The notes below the pieces were generated by a model. The model was not told where the DNA came from. It saw only the letters and a program-made list of their open reading frames with translations, and made no database searches. DNA of 40,626 nucleotides. Origin: Acidobacteriota bacterium (GTDB lineage Bacteria; Acidobacteriota; Blastocatellia; Pyrinomonadales; Pyrinomonadaceae). The translations under genes and the position numbers were made by a program. Each line of letters starts with the position of its first letter. Position 1 is the first letter of the stretch. Below are positions 27,846 to 35,382 of this stretch, piece by piece. The stretch is from positions 1-40,626 of the forward strand of contig JADJBB010000022.1 of the NCBI GenBank assembly GCA_016703965.1. The letters are read 5' to 3'.

Positions 27846-28013
27846 CTAATTACCGCTGCAGCAGCTCGCCGGTTTGCTGTCCGCGGGAGCTATAAATTTC
27901 TGTAGACAGCCAGTTGAACAGAAATAATAAGTTGTCCCTTCGTAGTCGGTTTGCCCAGCGGCCTCCGATTCCTCAATCTGCATTCCGCAGACCGGATCCT
28001 TGTGTGTAGCCAT
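27846..28013 (-). CDS. Stand-alone YHS-domain protein ahead of copA
   Basis: 55 residues from ATG 28013, fixed by a perfect AGGAGG 6 bases upstream. MATHKDPVCGMQIEESEAAG then TDYEGTTYYFCSTGCLQKFI is a complete YHS domain with conserved DPVCGM and CxxxC. The tail SKPASCCSGN adds a vicinal Cys pair suited to soft metals. It is nearly identical in layout to the YHS modules inside CopA, so it may be a cytoplasmic carrier delivering copper to the pump, 38 bp downstream. First gene of the copper operon. Confidence 0.85.
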   Translation of the reverse strand: MATHKDPVCGMQIEESEAAGQTDYEGTTYYFCSTGCLQKFIAPADSKPASCCSGN

Positions 28014-28094
28014 TCTTTTCCTCCTGTAAATCCGCCCCGGAAATTGTTTTTCCGAGTTTGCCAAGTGGACCTAACAAGCACCGACGAATTCAGC

Positions 28095-28110
28095 TGCAAG
28101 AACGGCCCAA
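28095..28110 (-). promoter_or_regulatory. Weak sigma-54-like motif upstream of the YHS-copA operon
   Basis: On the minus strand TTGGGCC, four bases, then TTGC. The GG-to-GC distance is one base short of the sigma-54 rule. Single-base losses are common in this assembly, so a correct motif cannot be excluded. It lies about 82 bp upstream of the YHS start. Autoregulation of the operon by its own NtrC-type regulator would be natural. Confidence 0.22.
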
Positions 28111-28215
28111 AAAACTCTTCATCAAGGAATTGCCTCAAAAGATCTATCTGCGGCTACAGCGGGTTAGCGCAGAATGTCAATCTCAACACGTCGTTCCCAG
28201 ATCCATGTCAATGAC

Positions 28216-28440
28216 TCAATCACGCATCTCGACGCCCGGTCGGGCCTTTCCTTCGCGTTTTTTTCGCCATCGGCCGATAAAATAAAGGGTCACACCAAAG
28301 ACGAGCACGAGCACGCCGTTGATGGACATGACTTGGTGTGAGGCATATCCTATGTAGTGCGGATTAGAACTCACTCTAATCAGATGCCACGCAAACAAGG
28401 CAATTCCAATAATGCTTATTGCTATTCCCCCAGTCTTCAT
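28216..28440 (-). CDS. Small two-span membrane protein, unknown
   Basis: 74 residues from ATG 28440 (a GTG at 28452 would add four). MKTGGIAISIIGIALFAWHL then a periplasmic loop (VSSNPHYIGYASHQVMS) and a second span (INGVLVLVFGVTLYFIGRW) ending in a basic cytoplasmic tail RKKREGKARPG. No recognised family. It lies between the SnoaL-like terminator region and the copper operon, with about 200 bp on its downstream side before the YHS gene. Confidence 0.6.
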   Translation of the reverse strand: MKTGGIAISIIGIALFAWHLIRVSSNPHYIGYASHQVMSINGVLVLVFGVTLYFIGRWRKKREGKARPGVEMRD

Positions 28441-28497
28441 AATGATTTTCACGAATATTGAGGCATATTGCCGCCGACGTCGTGTCTACAACTCACA

Positions 28498-28563
28498 TTA
28501 ACCCTTTGGAGACGGCGATGGCTGGGCTGCCGGGGCTCTGCGAGGTGCTCGTCCAATTCGCCG
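28498..28563 (-). pseudogene. Duplicated C-terminal fragment of the SnoaL-like gene
   Basis: Minus-strand reading gives RRRIGRAPRRAPAAQPSPSP then KG and a TAA at 28498. This copies the end of the gene at 28678 (WRIV...APRRAPAPAASPTPKA), with a few codons lost after RI. It lies beyond that gene's terminator hairpin, so it is a relic of a tandem duplication whose body has been deleted. Confidence 0.6.
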
Positions 28564-28571
28564 CCGAAAGA

Positions 28572-28608
28572 AGGCGTCGGGCAAATAGGCACTACCCGAC
28601 GCCTTTTT
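28572..28608 (-). terminator. Intrinsic terminator after the SnoaL-like gene (possibly bidirectional)
   Basis: Perfect 10-bp stem AGGCGTCGGG / CCCGACGCCT with a 13-base loop, flanked by TTTTT on the plus strand (28604-28608) and a T-rich TTCTTTC on the minus strand. It stands 70 bp after the stop of the gene at 28678, closing the system 3 transcript. It would also stop plus-strand transcription. Confidence 0.75.
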
Positions 28609-28677
28609 GCTCATTGACCGTATAAACTTCTGGACTCCCTTCTAACATGTCCTTATACAGTGTCGAGCAAAATTAAA

Positions 28678-29202
28678 TTACGCTTTAGGAGTCGGAGACG
28701 CCGCAGGTGCCGGGGCACGGCGAGGCGCGCTTGAGTGCCAATGAACAATTCGCCATTTGCCATCGCGTTTTTCTAAGACAGCCGTGCCAAGTCCGCCGCT
28801 TTCTATCTTTCTTGTTCCCATTTCGGCGGTGAGACTGTACTTAAATGTCGCCCACGCCGTTTTGCCATCGACCTTTACCTTCATATCGGAGAACGAGTAT
28901 TTCGTGTTCTTAAATTCCTTAAGTTCGGGGGCGAGATGCGTGTTGCGGTAATCATTCCAACCGTAGTTGGCGTGTCCGCTTTCGAAAACAGTCACGTCCT
29001 CGGTGTTGGCCCAAATCTTATCGAGGGCCGCGAGATCGCCTTGTTCGACCGCCAGAGCTTCGCGCGTCATGACGTCCGTCACGGCTTTTACTTCGTCGGT
29101 TTGTGCCGACACACCCTCGTTGAAGCTAAAGGCGATAACTCCCGTGCAGATCACAACAGCCAACGCCGCCATCAACAATCTATTAAAAATTTTTCTCGTC
29201 AT
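28678..29202 (-). CDS. Exported SnoaL/DUF4440-like (NTF2-fold) protein
   Basis: 174 residues from ATG 29202 with GAGGAGA upstream. The signal peptide MTRKIFNRLLMAALAVVICT is followed by an NTF2-fold domain: VMTREALAVEQGDLAALDKI, TEDVTVFESGHANYGWNDYR, VDGKTAWATFKYSLTA and KRDGKWRIVHWHSS. The tail is Pro/Ala-rich. Members are small-molecule binding or enzymatic proteins whose role is set by context; here its place after the RND pump suggests an accessory in the periplasm, but there is no direct evidence. It has its own strong terminator. Confidence 0.8.
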   Translation of the reverse strand: MTRKIFNRLLMAALAVVICTGVIAFSFNEGVSAQTDEVKAVTDVMTREALAVEQGDLAALDKIWANTEDVTVFESGHANYGWNDYRNTHLAPELKEFKNTKYSFSDMKVKVDGKTAWATFKYSLTAEMGTRKIESGGLGTAVLEKRDGKWRIVHWHSSAPRRAPAPAASPTPKA

Positions 29203-29251
29203 AAGTTTCTCCTCATTTTAGGTCTTACGGAAATTCAATTCACTCGGTCCA

Positions 29252-29448
29252 TTACGCGTCAAGATACATCCCGATGCCGAACAGCGATAACACAATGGCG
29301 TCGTAGAATAAATGTTGCTGACTCAAGCCGAGCAGCGAACCTCCGGTCAATTCGGTCAACCATGCTCCCAACAGAGCAATAAACGCCAGAAAGAAAAGGC
29401 CTCTGACTAAATAATATGTAAAAGGTGTTAGCCTGATTTTCTTATCAA
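29252..29448 (-). CDS. Small membrane protein after the system 3 pump, frame-interrupted
   Basis: Between the RND pump and the SnoaL-like gene the minus strand reads KIRLTPFTYYLVR in one frame and, after a single-base shift near 29400, LFFLAFIALLGAWLTELTGG then SLLGLSQQHLFYDAIVLSLF and GIGMYLDA with a stop at 29252. This is one coherent small protein with two hydrophobic helices and an amphipathic SQQHLFYDA loop. The start is uncertain: a TTG or ATT near 29448, with AAGGA upstream. I know of small proteins in this position after HME pumps but cannot name a family. Confidence 0.5.
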
Positions 29449-29463
29449 TATTCTATTTTCCTT

Positions 29464-32400
29464 TTAATTAAGATCGTGCGTCCGCGTCCCGAACGGCGGA
29501 AGATCGTTGTTTTCGCCGAAGTCTTTGTCGCTTAGGCCTTCGCGTTCCGCGATGACTCGCTCCGCACTTGGCCGTCCGAATTTATAAAAGATTGCCGGCG
29601 TAACAATTTGGTCGAGCAGAGTCGAGGTCAGGATGCCGCCTAAAACGACGACCGCGAGTGGATGCAGGATCTCTTTGCCCGGGGCGTCGGCGGCAAGAAT
29701 GAAGGGTATTAACGAGAGCCCCGCGGTCAGAGCAGTCATCAAGACGGGGACGAGCCTTTCCAATGAACCGCGTACGATCATGTGTTCGGTAAAATCCTCG
29801 CCCTCCTCTTTCATCAAGTGCAGATAATGCGAGATCATCATGATCCCGTTTCGCGATGTGATCCCAACCAGAGAGACGAATCCCACCATGGTCGCGATGG
29901 AAAACACGCCTCCCGAGAGGTGCAAGGCCCAGACGGCTCCGATCAACGCTAGGGGGATGTTTATCATCACCTGAAGCGCTACCCGCCAGTCACCAAAGGC
30001 TTTTATCAATAGAAAAAAGATCGCAACAAGCGAGAAGATCGAAAGTAGGGATAAAGTTCTGTTAGCCTCCTGCGATGCCTGAAACTGCCCTCCATATTCG
30101 AGGAAGTAGCCGGTCGGCAGTTGAACTTGTGTTGCGACACGGCTTTGAATGTCACTCACGACGGAGCCAAGATCACGTCCGGCGACGTTTGCTCCAATTA
30201 CAATTCGGCGTTTTGTGTCTTCGCGTAAGATCTGGTTCGGTCCCGGGAAATTCTCAACGGCAGCCACCGCCGAAATAGGAATTTGGGTTCCCTGCGGTGT
30301 ATCGATCGTGACATTTTGGAGCGCATCCAGACTATTGCGAGACGCTTCATCAAAACGAACCACCACGTCATAACGCCGGGCTCCATCAATGGCTTGCGAG
30401 ACGGTTCGCCCGTTCAATGCCGTTTCCAATGTCTGCGTAACCTCGCCCGGCTGAAGCCCATATTGCGCCGCCTTGACGCGGTCAACATTAAATCGCACCT
30501 GCGGGATCAGCACCTGTCGTTCAACTGAAACGTCCGTTGCTCCTTCGACGGTTTGGATCGTATTGCGAATCTCCTCAGCCTTTGAACGCAGTGTAGCCAA
30601 ATCGTCGCCGAACAACTTGACCGCGATCTGTGCCCTAACACCAGACTGCAAATGATCCAACCGATGAGAGATCGGCTGTCCTACGTTAGAGGTAACTCCG
30701 GGAACGACCGCGAGTTTATCTCGGATCGCCGAAAGGATCTCCTCACGCGAACGGACCGATTTCTTTAGATCAACATCGATCTCGGTGTAGTGAACACCCT
30801 CGGCATGTTCGTCGAGCTCGGCCCTTCCCGTCCTTCGGCCGGTCGAGATAACTTCGGGCACCTCTAAAAGTAGTTTCTCGGAAATTTGGCCGATGCGATT
30901 GGATTCAGCCAGAGAAGTACCGGGCTGGGCCTGAACATTGACGGTAAGCGTTCCTTCATTAAACTCCGGCAAGAATGATGTGCCAACAAACGGGAGCGTC
31001 GCCATCGTCAGGATGAACACTAGCGCCACCCCGACGATGACTTTGTAAGGATGACGGAGCGTCCAATGTAGAAGTCGCGTGTCGTATTTTTTTAACCAGC
31101 GAACTATGAAGCTGTCCTGGTGTTCCTCAGCCGACGAAGATCGAAACCACCGCCACATTCTCGAGAAAATAGAGGCACCATTCTCATCTTCGCGATCGAT
31201 CTCAACCGGACCATCGACCGTCTTTGTCTCCTTTCGCCTAAATGTTTGGGGCAACAGATACGACGCCAAGACGGGCGTTAAGGTTAAACTTACGAACAGA
31301 GATGCCACGAGTGCAGTAATGTACGCGAGGCCCAAGGGAGCGAGCAATCTGCCTTCGACACCCGATAAGGCGAAAAGCGGAATAAACACGAGGGCGACGA
31401 TCACCGTGGCATAAATGATGGATGAGCGCACCTCGAGCGAGGCGTGATAGATCACTTCAATAGAAGGACGCGGATTTTCAAGGTTCCGGTTTTCGCCGAG
31501 TCGACGGAAGATATTCTCAATGTCGACGATCGCATCGTCAACCAACTCGCCGATCGCAACCGCCAAGCCGCCGAGGGTCATTGTATTAACACTGATCCCG
31601 AACGCGTAGAGAATAAGAAAGGTAACGATGAAAGAAAGCGGGATTGCCGTGAGGGTTATAAACGTGGTGCGAAAATTCAGCAAAAACAGAAACAATACGA
31701 TCGCGACAAGGATCGCACCGTCACGCAATCCTTCGGTAACATTGCCGATTGAAGCGTTGATAAAGTTGGCCTGCCGGAAGAGATTAGGGTTTATCTCAAC
31801 GTCGGGGGGCAGTGTCTTTTGCAGTTCCTTTACCGCTTCGTCAACCTGTTCTGTCAGATCTTGAGTGCTTGCCCCGGGCTGTTTTTGAACAGAAACAATG
31901 ACGGCGGGCTTTCCGTTCGTTCCGGCCTCGCCCCGCTTAATTTTCGCGCCAAACTGTACTTCGGCTACATCACCTAAACGAATAGGCGTGTTGTTACGAT
32001 ACGCAACAACCGTTTGCTTCAGTTCGTCGATCGAATAAAACCTGCCAAGGTTCCGAACAAGGTACTCCTGCGATTGGGCATCTACAAAGCCACCGGTGGA
32101 GTTGATATTCGATTTCTCCAGCGCGACCGAAACATCCTCAATGGTGATGCCAAATTGCCTCAGCTTTTCAGGTGAAACAAGCGCCTGATACTGTTTTACG
32201 CCTCCCCCGATGGGAATAACCTGAGAAACCCCGGTGATAGTCAATAGCCGAGGACGGATGGTCCAGTCTGCCAAGGTTCGCAGTTCTAAAGGGTCGGTCG
32301 TTCCGTCCTTGCTCGACACCGCGATCAGCATGATCTCGCCCATTATTGACGAGATGGGAGCGAGAAATGGTGACACTCCTTCCGGCAACTGCTCGCGAGC

Positions 32401-32748
32401 TTCGGTTATCTTTTCCGAAACAAGCTGCCGGTTTCGGTAAATATCCGTTCCCCATTCAAACTCAACGTAAACGATGGACAACCCGACGCCGCTTACCGAG
32501 CGAACTCGGGACACGCCGGGGACACCATTCATCACGGTCTCGATCGGAAAAGACACCTGCGTCTCGACCTCTTCGGGTGCAAGGCCGTTGGCTTCGGTAA
32601 GGACGGTGATCGTCGGTTTATTTAGATCCGGAAAGACATCAACCGGCAAATTCAACGCCACGTAACTGCCCCAGACAAGCAAAAGGGCAGAGATCGCGAC
32701 GACGATCAACCGGTTCTGAAGGGACCATTTGATAACACCATTCAGCAT
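29464..32748 (-). CDS. Heavy-metal RND efflux pump of system 3
   Basis: 1,094 residues, uninterrupted; proton-driven metal exporter. Family marks: MLNGVIKWSLQNRLIVVAIS, LPVDVFPDLNKPTITVLTEA, EVETQVSFPIETVMNGVPGV, IMGEIMLIAVSSKDGTTD, FVGTSFLPEFNEGTLTVNVQ and RTGRAELDEHAEGVHYTEID. TM4 reads GGLAVAIGELVDDAIVDIEN, with VDDAIVDIEN in place of CusA VDA(A/G)IV and CzcA VDGAVVM, so it belongs to a third branch of the HME family whose metal is not well defined. It carries an extra cytoplasmic linker of about 45 residues (KTVDGPVEIDREDENGASIF) after TM6. It lies 22 bp after the DUF305 gene. Confidence 0.9.
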   Translation of the reverse strand: MLNGVIKWSLQNRLIVVAISALLLVWGSYVALNLPVDVFPDLNKPTITVLTEANGLAPEEVETQVSFPIETVMNGVPGVSRVRSVSGVGLSIVYVEFEWGTDIYRNRQLVSEKITEAREQLPEGVSPFLAPISSIMGEIMLIAVSSKDGTTDPLELRTLADWTIRPRLLTITGVSQVIPIGGGVKQYQALVSPEKLRQFGITIEDVSVALEKSNINSTGGFVDAQSQEYLVRNLGRFYSIDELKQTVVAYRNNTPIRLGDVAEVQFGAKIKRGEAGTNGKPAVIVSVQKQPGASTQDLTEQVDEAVKELQKTLPPDVEINPNLFRQANFINASIGNVTEGLRDGAILVAIVLFLFLLNFRTTFITLTAIPLSFIVTFLILYAFGISVNTMTLGGLAVAIGELVDDAIVDIENIFRRLGENRNLENPRPSIEVIYHASLEVRSSIIYATVIVALVFIPLFALSGVEGRLLAPLGLAYITALVASLFVSLTLTPVLASYLLPQTFRRKETKTVDGPVEIDREDENGASIFSRMWRWFRSSSAEEHQDSFIVRWLKKYDTRLLHWTLRHPYKVIVGVALVFILTMATLPFVGTSFLPEFNEGTLTVNVQAQPGTSLAESNRIGQISEKLLLEVPEVISTGRRTGRAELDEHAEGVHYTEIDVDLKKSVRSREEILSAIRDKLAVVPGVTSNVGQPISHRLDHLQSGVRAQIAVKLFGDDLATLRSKAEEIRNTIQTVEGATDVSVERQVLIPQVRFNVDRVKAAQYGLQPGEVTQTLETALNGRTVSQAIDGARRYDVVVRFDEASRNSLDALQNVTIDTPQGTQIPISAVAAVENFPGPNQILREDTKRRIVIGANVAGRDLGSVVSDIQSRVATQVQLPTGYFLEYGGQFQASQEANRTLSLLSIFSLVAIFFLLIKAFGDWRVALQVMINIPLALIGAVWALHLSGGVFSIATMVGFVSLVGITSRNGIMMISHYLHLMKEEGEDFTEHMIVRGSLERLVPVLMTALTAGLSLIPFILAADAPGKEILHPLAVVVLGGILTSTLLDQIVTPAIFYKFGRPSAERVIAEREGLSDKDFGENNDLPPFGTRTHDLN

Positions 32749-32770
32749 TTTGAATCAGGTGCGGGGATTT

Positions 32771-33448
32771 CTATTTACTCCACTTCGCCTTCCACTCGCT
32801 CATCATCTTTATCTCAGCTTCTTGAGCTTTGATAATCTGACCGGCGAACGTTTTGATCTCTGCCTTTTCGCTCTTCTGCAACGCTTCTTTCGCCATCGCA
32901 ACAGCTCCCTCGTGGTGCGGAGTCATCATGTCGATAAACGCAAGGTCAAATTCCTTCTCCTTGGAGTTTGTAAGCTTCGCCATATCCATCTTCATGGAAT
33001 CCATCATGCCGGGCATTTCCATGTTCATGGCCGCCGGCTTTCCCGCGAACCACTGCTCGCGCCATCCTTTCATCTGACCGATCTCTTTTTCCTGATCGGC
33101 AATGATCTGCGCGGCGAACTTCTTGATGTCGGGATTTTGAGTTTTACCGTCAACCATCTTCGCCATATCGACGGCTCCCTTGTGATGGGCAGTCATCGTA
33201 TCGATAAACTGCAGATCGTAAGGCTGACTCGCTGCATTCGGCGAGCTTTTCATCGACGAATGATCCATCGACATGTTCGAGTTCATCGGCATCGAATTAT
33301 GATCCATGCCGTTCATATTCATTGATGAATTCGAATTCTTCATCATCGAGTTATGATTCATGGAACTCGAGTTGCCCCCCGCCTGACCGCACGCGGCCAA
33401 ACCTACGGCGGCCAGCCCCAACGTGGCCGTTAACAATAGTGTTTTCAT
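32771..33448 (-). CDS. DUF305 lipoprotein with two domains and a Met/His-rich N-terminus
   Basis: 225 residues. Lipobox GLAAC with Cys20. Residues about 27-73 are a Met/His/Asn/Ser region (MNHNSMMKNSNSSMNMNGMD, HNSMPMNSNMSMDHSSMKSS) that looks like a Cu(I)-binding arm. Two DUF305 four-helix units follow: QFIDTMTAHHKGAVDMAK and AFIDMMTPHHEGAVAMAK, each with the conserved HH and M residues, then the second-helix Q motif (AQIIADQEKEIGQMKGWREQ, GQIIKAQEAEIKMMSEWKAK). DUF305 is a ferritin-like fold in periplasmic proteins, here probably copper-handling. It lies between the small cupredoxin and the pump in one transcript. Confidence 0.9.
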   Translation of the reverse strand: MKTLLLTATLGLAAVGLAACGQAGGNSSSMNHNSMMKNSNSSMNMNGMDHNSMPMNSNMSMDHSSMKSSPNAASQPYDLQFIDTMTAHHKGAVDMAKMVDGKTQNPDIKKFAAQIIADQEKEIGQMKGWREQWFAGKPAAMNMEMPGMMDSMKMDMAKLTNSKEKEFDLAFIDMMTPHHEGAVAMAKEALQKSEKAEIKTFAGQIIKAQEAEIKMMSEWKAKWSK

Positions 33449-33476
33449 TTTCTTCCCCCTTTTAACTTAGGCGGTC

Positions 33477-33830
33477 TCAGCCCTCGCTAACGACGATGCT
33501 TCCCTTGTACATTCCCATTCCGCAGGCAAATGATATTTGTCCCGCCTCGGTCGGCGTGATGCTAACGACAACATCTTTGCCCACCGGCAGATTTTTGGTA
33601 ATACCCAGCTTTGCAAATACGACCTTGCTGCCGCAGTTGTTCTTGTCAGCGCGGTTAAACACAAGATTTAGCTTATGTCCCGCCTCGGCGTCGATCGACG
33701 ACGGCGAAAAGCCGCTTCTCGAGACGCTAATTTTGACCGTTCTGGTGTGAGCCTCGACGTTCACCGCAACAACCCCGACGCCAACCACGCCGGTAACCAG
33801 TAAAAACAGGGCAATCAGTGATCTTTTCAT
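33477..33830 (-). CDS. Small exported cupredoxin-like protein
   Basis: 117 residues. The signal peptide (RSLIALFLLVTGVVGVGVVA) is followed by a cupredoxin (EfeO-type) beta-barrel: VKISVSRSGFSPSSIDAEAG, LVFNRADKNNCGSKVVFAKL, LPVGKDVVVSITPTEAGQIS and FACGMGMYKGSIVV. Cys66, Cys103 and the Met residues of GMGM are the candidate copper ligands; a classical His-Cys-His-Met set is not apparent, so a noncanonical (possibly Cu(I)) site is inferred. It is nearly the same as the C-terminal domain of the lipoprotein upstream (34079-35337). The intervening 248 bp holds the 21-bp array. Confidence 0.85.
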   Translation of the reverse strand: MKRSLIALFLLVTGVVGVGVVAVNVEAHTRTVKISVSRSGFSPSSIDAEAGHKLNLVFNRADKNNCGSKVVFAKLGITKNLPVGKDVVVSITPTEAGQISFACGMGMYKGSIVVSEG

Positions 33831-33878
33831 ATTTATCTCCTCTAATATTCGTCAATTTTTCTCAATTCTTTTCCAATT

Positions 33879-34073
33879 TACGTCGCTTAATCTACGATTA
33901 ATGTCGTTTCTCTGCCCACAGACATCGCTTATTTAGCGTCCGATGTCACTTATTTCTCGTCCGACATCATTAATTTCCCGTCCGATGTCTCTTAACTAAC
34001 GCCCGACATCGCTTATTTCTTGTCCGATGTCATGTAATTTGCAGCTGACATCAGCAGTTGTTCAATTGATGTC
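33879..34073. repeat. 21-bp tandem array with alternating GACATC/GATGTC sites
   Basis: Eight perfect hexamers (GACATC or its complement GATGTC) occur at 33921, 33942, 33963, 33984, 34005, 34026, 34047 and 34068, always 21 bp apart and strictly alternating. Degenerate sites at 33900 (AATGTC) and 33879 continue the phase. The spacers share a core near CTTATTTCTCGTCC. Because the hexamers are reverse complements, adjacent units form inverted pairs, all on the same face of the helix. On the minus strand the unit can also be read as a heptad (DIGREIS-like), but stops interrupt it and it is out of frame with the upstream gene. No function is known to me. Confidence 0.9.
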
Positions 34074-34078
34074 ATCTC

Positions 34079-35337
34079 TCATTGCTCAACGACGATCAGC
34101 TTTCCTCGCAACATGTCCATCCCGCAGGCGAATGCGATCTCGCCGGCTTCGGTTGGCGTGAATTCGACCAGGACTGTCTCGCCGACGGGTAGTTTCTTTC
34201 GTATCTTTTGCTTGGCAAAGACGACCTCGCCGCCACAATTCTCCGAATCGGCTCGATAGAAAGCTAACTTAACAGGTTGTCCTTTGACGAACGAAACGGA
34301 TGACGGCTCGTAGCCTTTAGATGAAACAGTGATCTTCGTCGCTCCCGCAGGAACGTTCGCGGCCTTCACCTGTTTAGCCGAACCTGCCGGAACATTCACG
34401 ATAAACGGAACGCTGATAACCTTCCCGCCACGTTGAAACTGGGCCCAAAGCTTGTAAAGCCCCGCCCGTGGGAACGCGGTATGAGCCGAAACCTCGTAAG
34501 CACTTGGTTTTTTCGGGTCTTTCGAATCTGCCCCGTGCGAATGGCCGTCGGCATTGTGATCTTTTTCTTTCTTATCGCCGTCCATCTTCATCCCGTCCAT
34601 CTTTTCGCCTTTCGCTATCGGGTGTGCGTGGACGAAATCGACGAGGTCTTCACTAATGATGACGAAGTGCGCCAGTTCGCCCAGGTAATTTTGCAGATCG
34701 GTCGCGGGCTTTCCGGTTTTCGCGTCAAAGACCGCGAAATCAAGCGTCAGTTCCTGTCCCGCCTCGATCTTCGCACTCGGCTTCATCGTCACCTTCACGC
34801 CATCAACCGATTTTTCCAGCTTTGTATCCGCAACGAGAGCAACCTTTGCCCTTTCAGTTCCCGAGACCTTCACATCAATGCGTTCGACCACTTGCCTCGC
34901 ATTAGGCGGCGTGAAGTCGGCGTAGAACTTAAAGTCGCCGCCGTTCGGAAACGTGTGCTGAACTCGATAAGATCCATCGGCCGACGGCTCGGGATGAATG
35001 TGGTAAAACTCCGCGAGGTCCTTAGACACGATCAGCAAGTGCATCGGCTTTTCGTGAACGATCTGAAGATCCTTAACGACCGCGTTCTTACTGTCCTTAA
35101 CAGTAAAAACCAGCGTCGCCGGAGCACCGGCCTGAATCTGGCCCGGCTCCGTTTTAAAATCAACCTTAAAGGCCGAATCCGAAGCGACCATGTTCGCGGA
35201 ATTGGTTTCACTGACAACCACACTTGCGGCATTCGTGTTGTTAACGCCTTGCGAATTTGCCCCGACATTACATGCCGTTAAAAAATGCCAAATGATGAAA
35301 TTACTAAAACTGTTCCCAAAATCATTTTCTTTGTCAT
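34079..35337 (-). CDS. Periplasmic lipoprotein with C-terminal cupredoxin domain, frameshift in signal peptide
   Basis: From ATG 35337 (purine-rich GAGAAAG upstream), MTKKMILGTVLVISSFGIF then, after one base is restored in the A6 run at 35280-35285, LTAC lipobox and the mature protein. About 420 residues. Two YtkA/FixH-like beta-sandwich regions come first: QIQAGAPATLVFTVKDSKN, MHLLIVSKDLAEFYHIHPE, and KIEAGQELTLDFAVFDAKTG, AHFVIISEDLVDFVHAHPIA. A His/Asp/Met-rich loop follows (MDGMKMDGDKKEKDHNADGH). The C-terminal cupredoxin (ITVSSKGYEPSSVSFVKGQ, YRADSENCGGEVVFAKQK, FACGMDMLRGK) parallels 33477. The HIHPE and HAHP motifs suggest metal sites. Without correction the reading starts at 35221. 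Confidence 0.85.
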
Positions 35338-35382
35338 TATTCTTTCTCTCGATTTTTTTCCTTGGCGATCACTTCTCTTGAT

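Noticed and set aside
33879..34073. CRISPR array
   Set aside because: Unit is only 21 bp with no separate unique spacers; the whole unit is repeated with drift and the conserved hexamer alternates orientation. No cas genes are present.
33879..34073. Heptad-repeat protein (DIGREIS-like) on the minus strand
   Set aside because: Three stops break the frame, there is no start, and it is out of register with the upstream gene. Repairing it would need substitutions, not the single-base gains that fix other genes.
34433..35281. 282-codon plus-strand ORF
   Set aside because: Exact shadow of the cupredoxin lipoprotein gene; Arg-rich translation with no domain, while the minus strand carries clear motifs.
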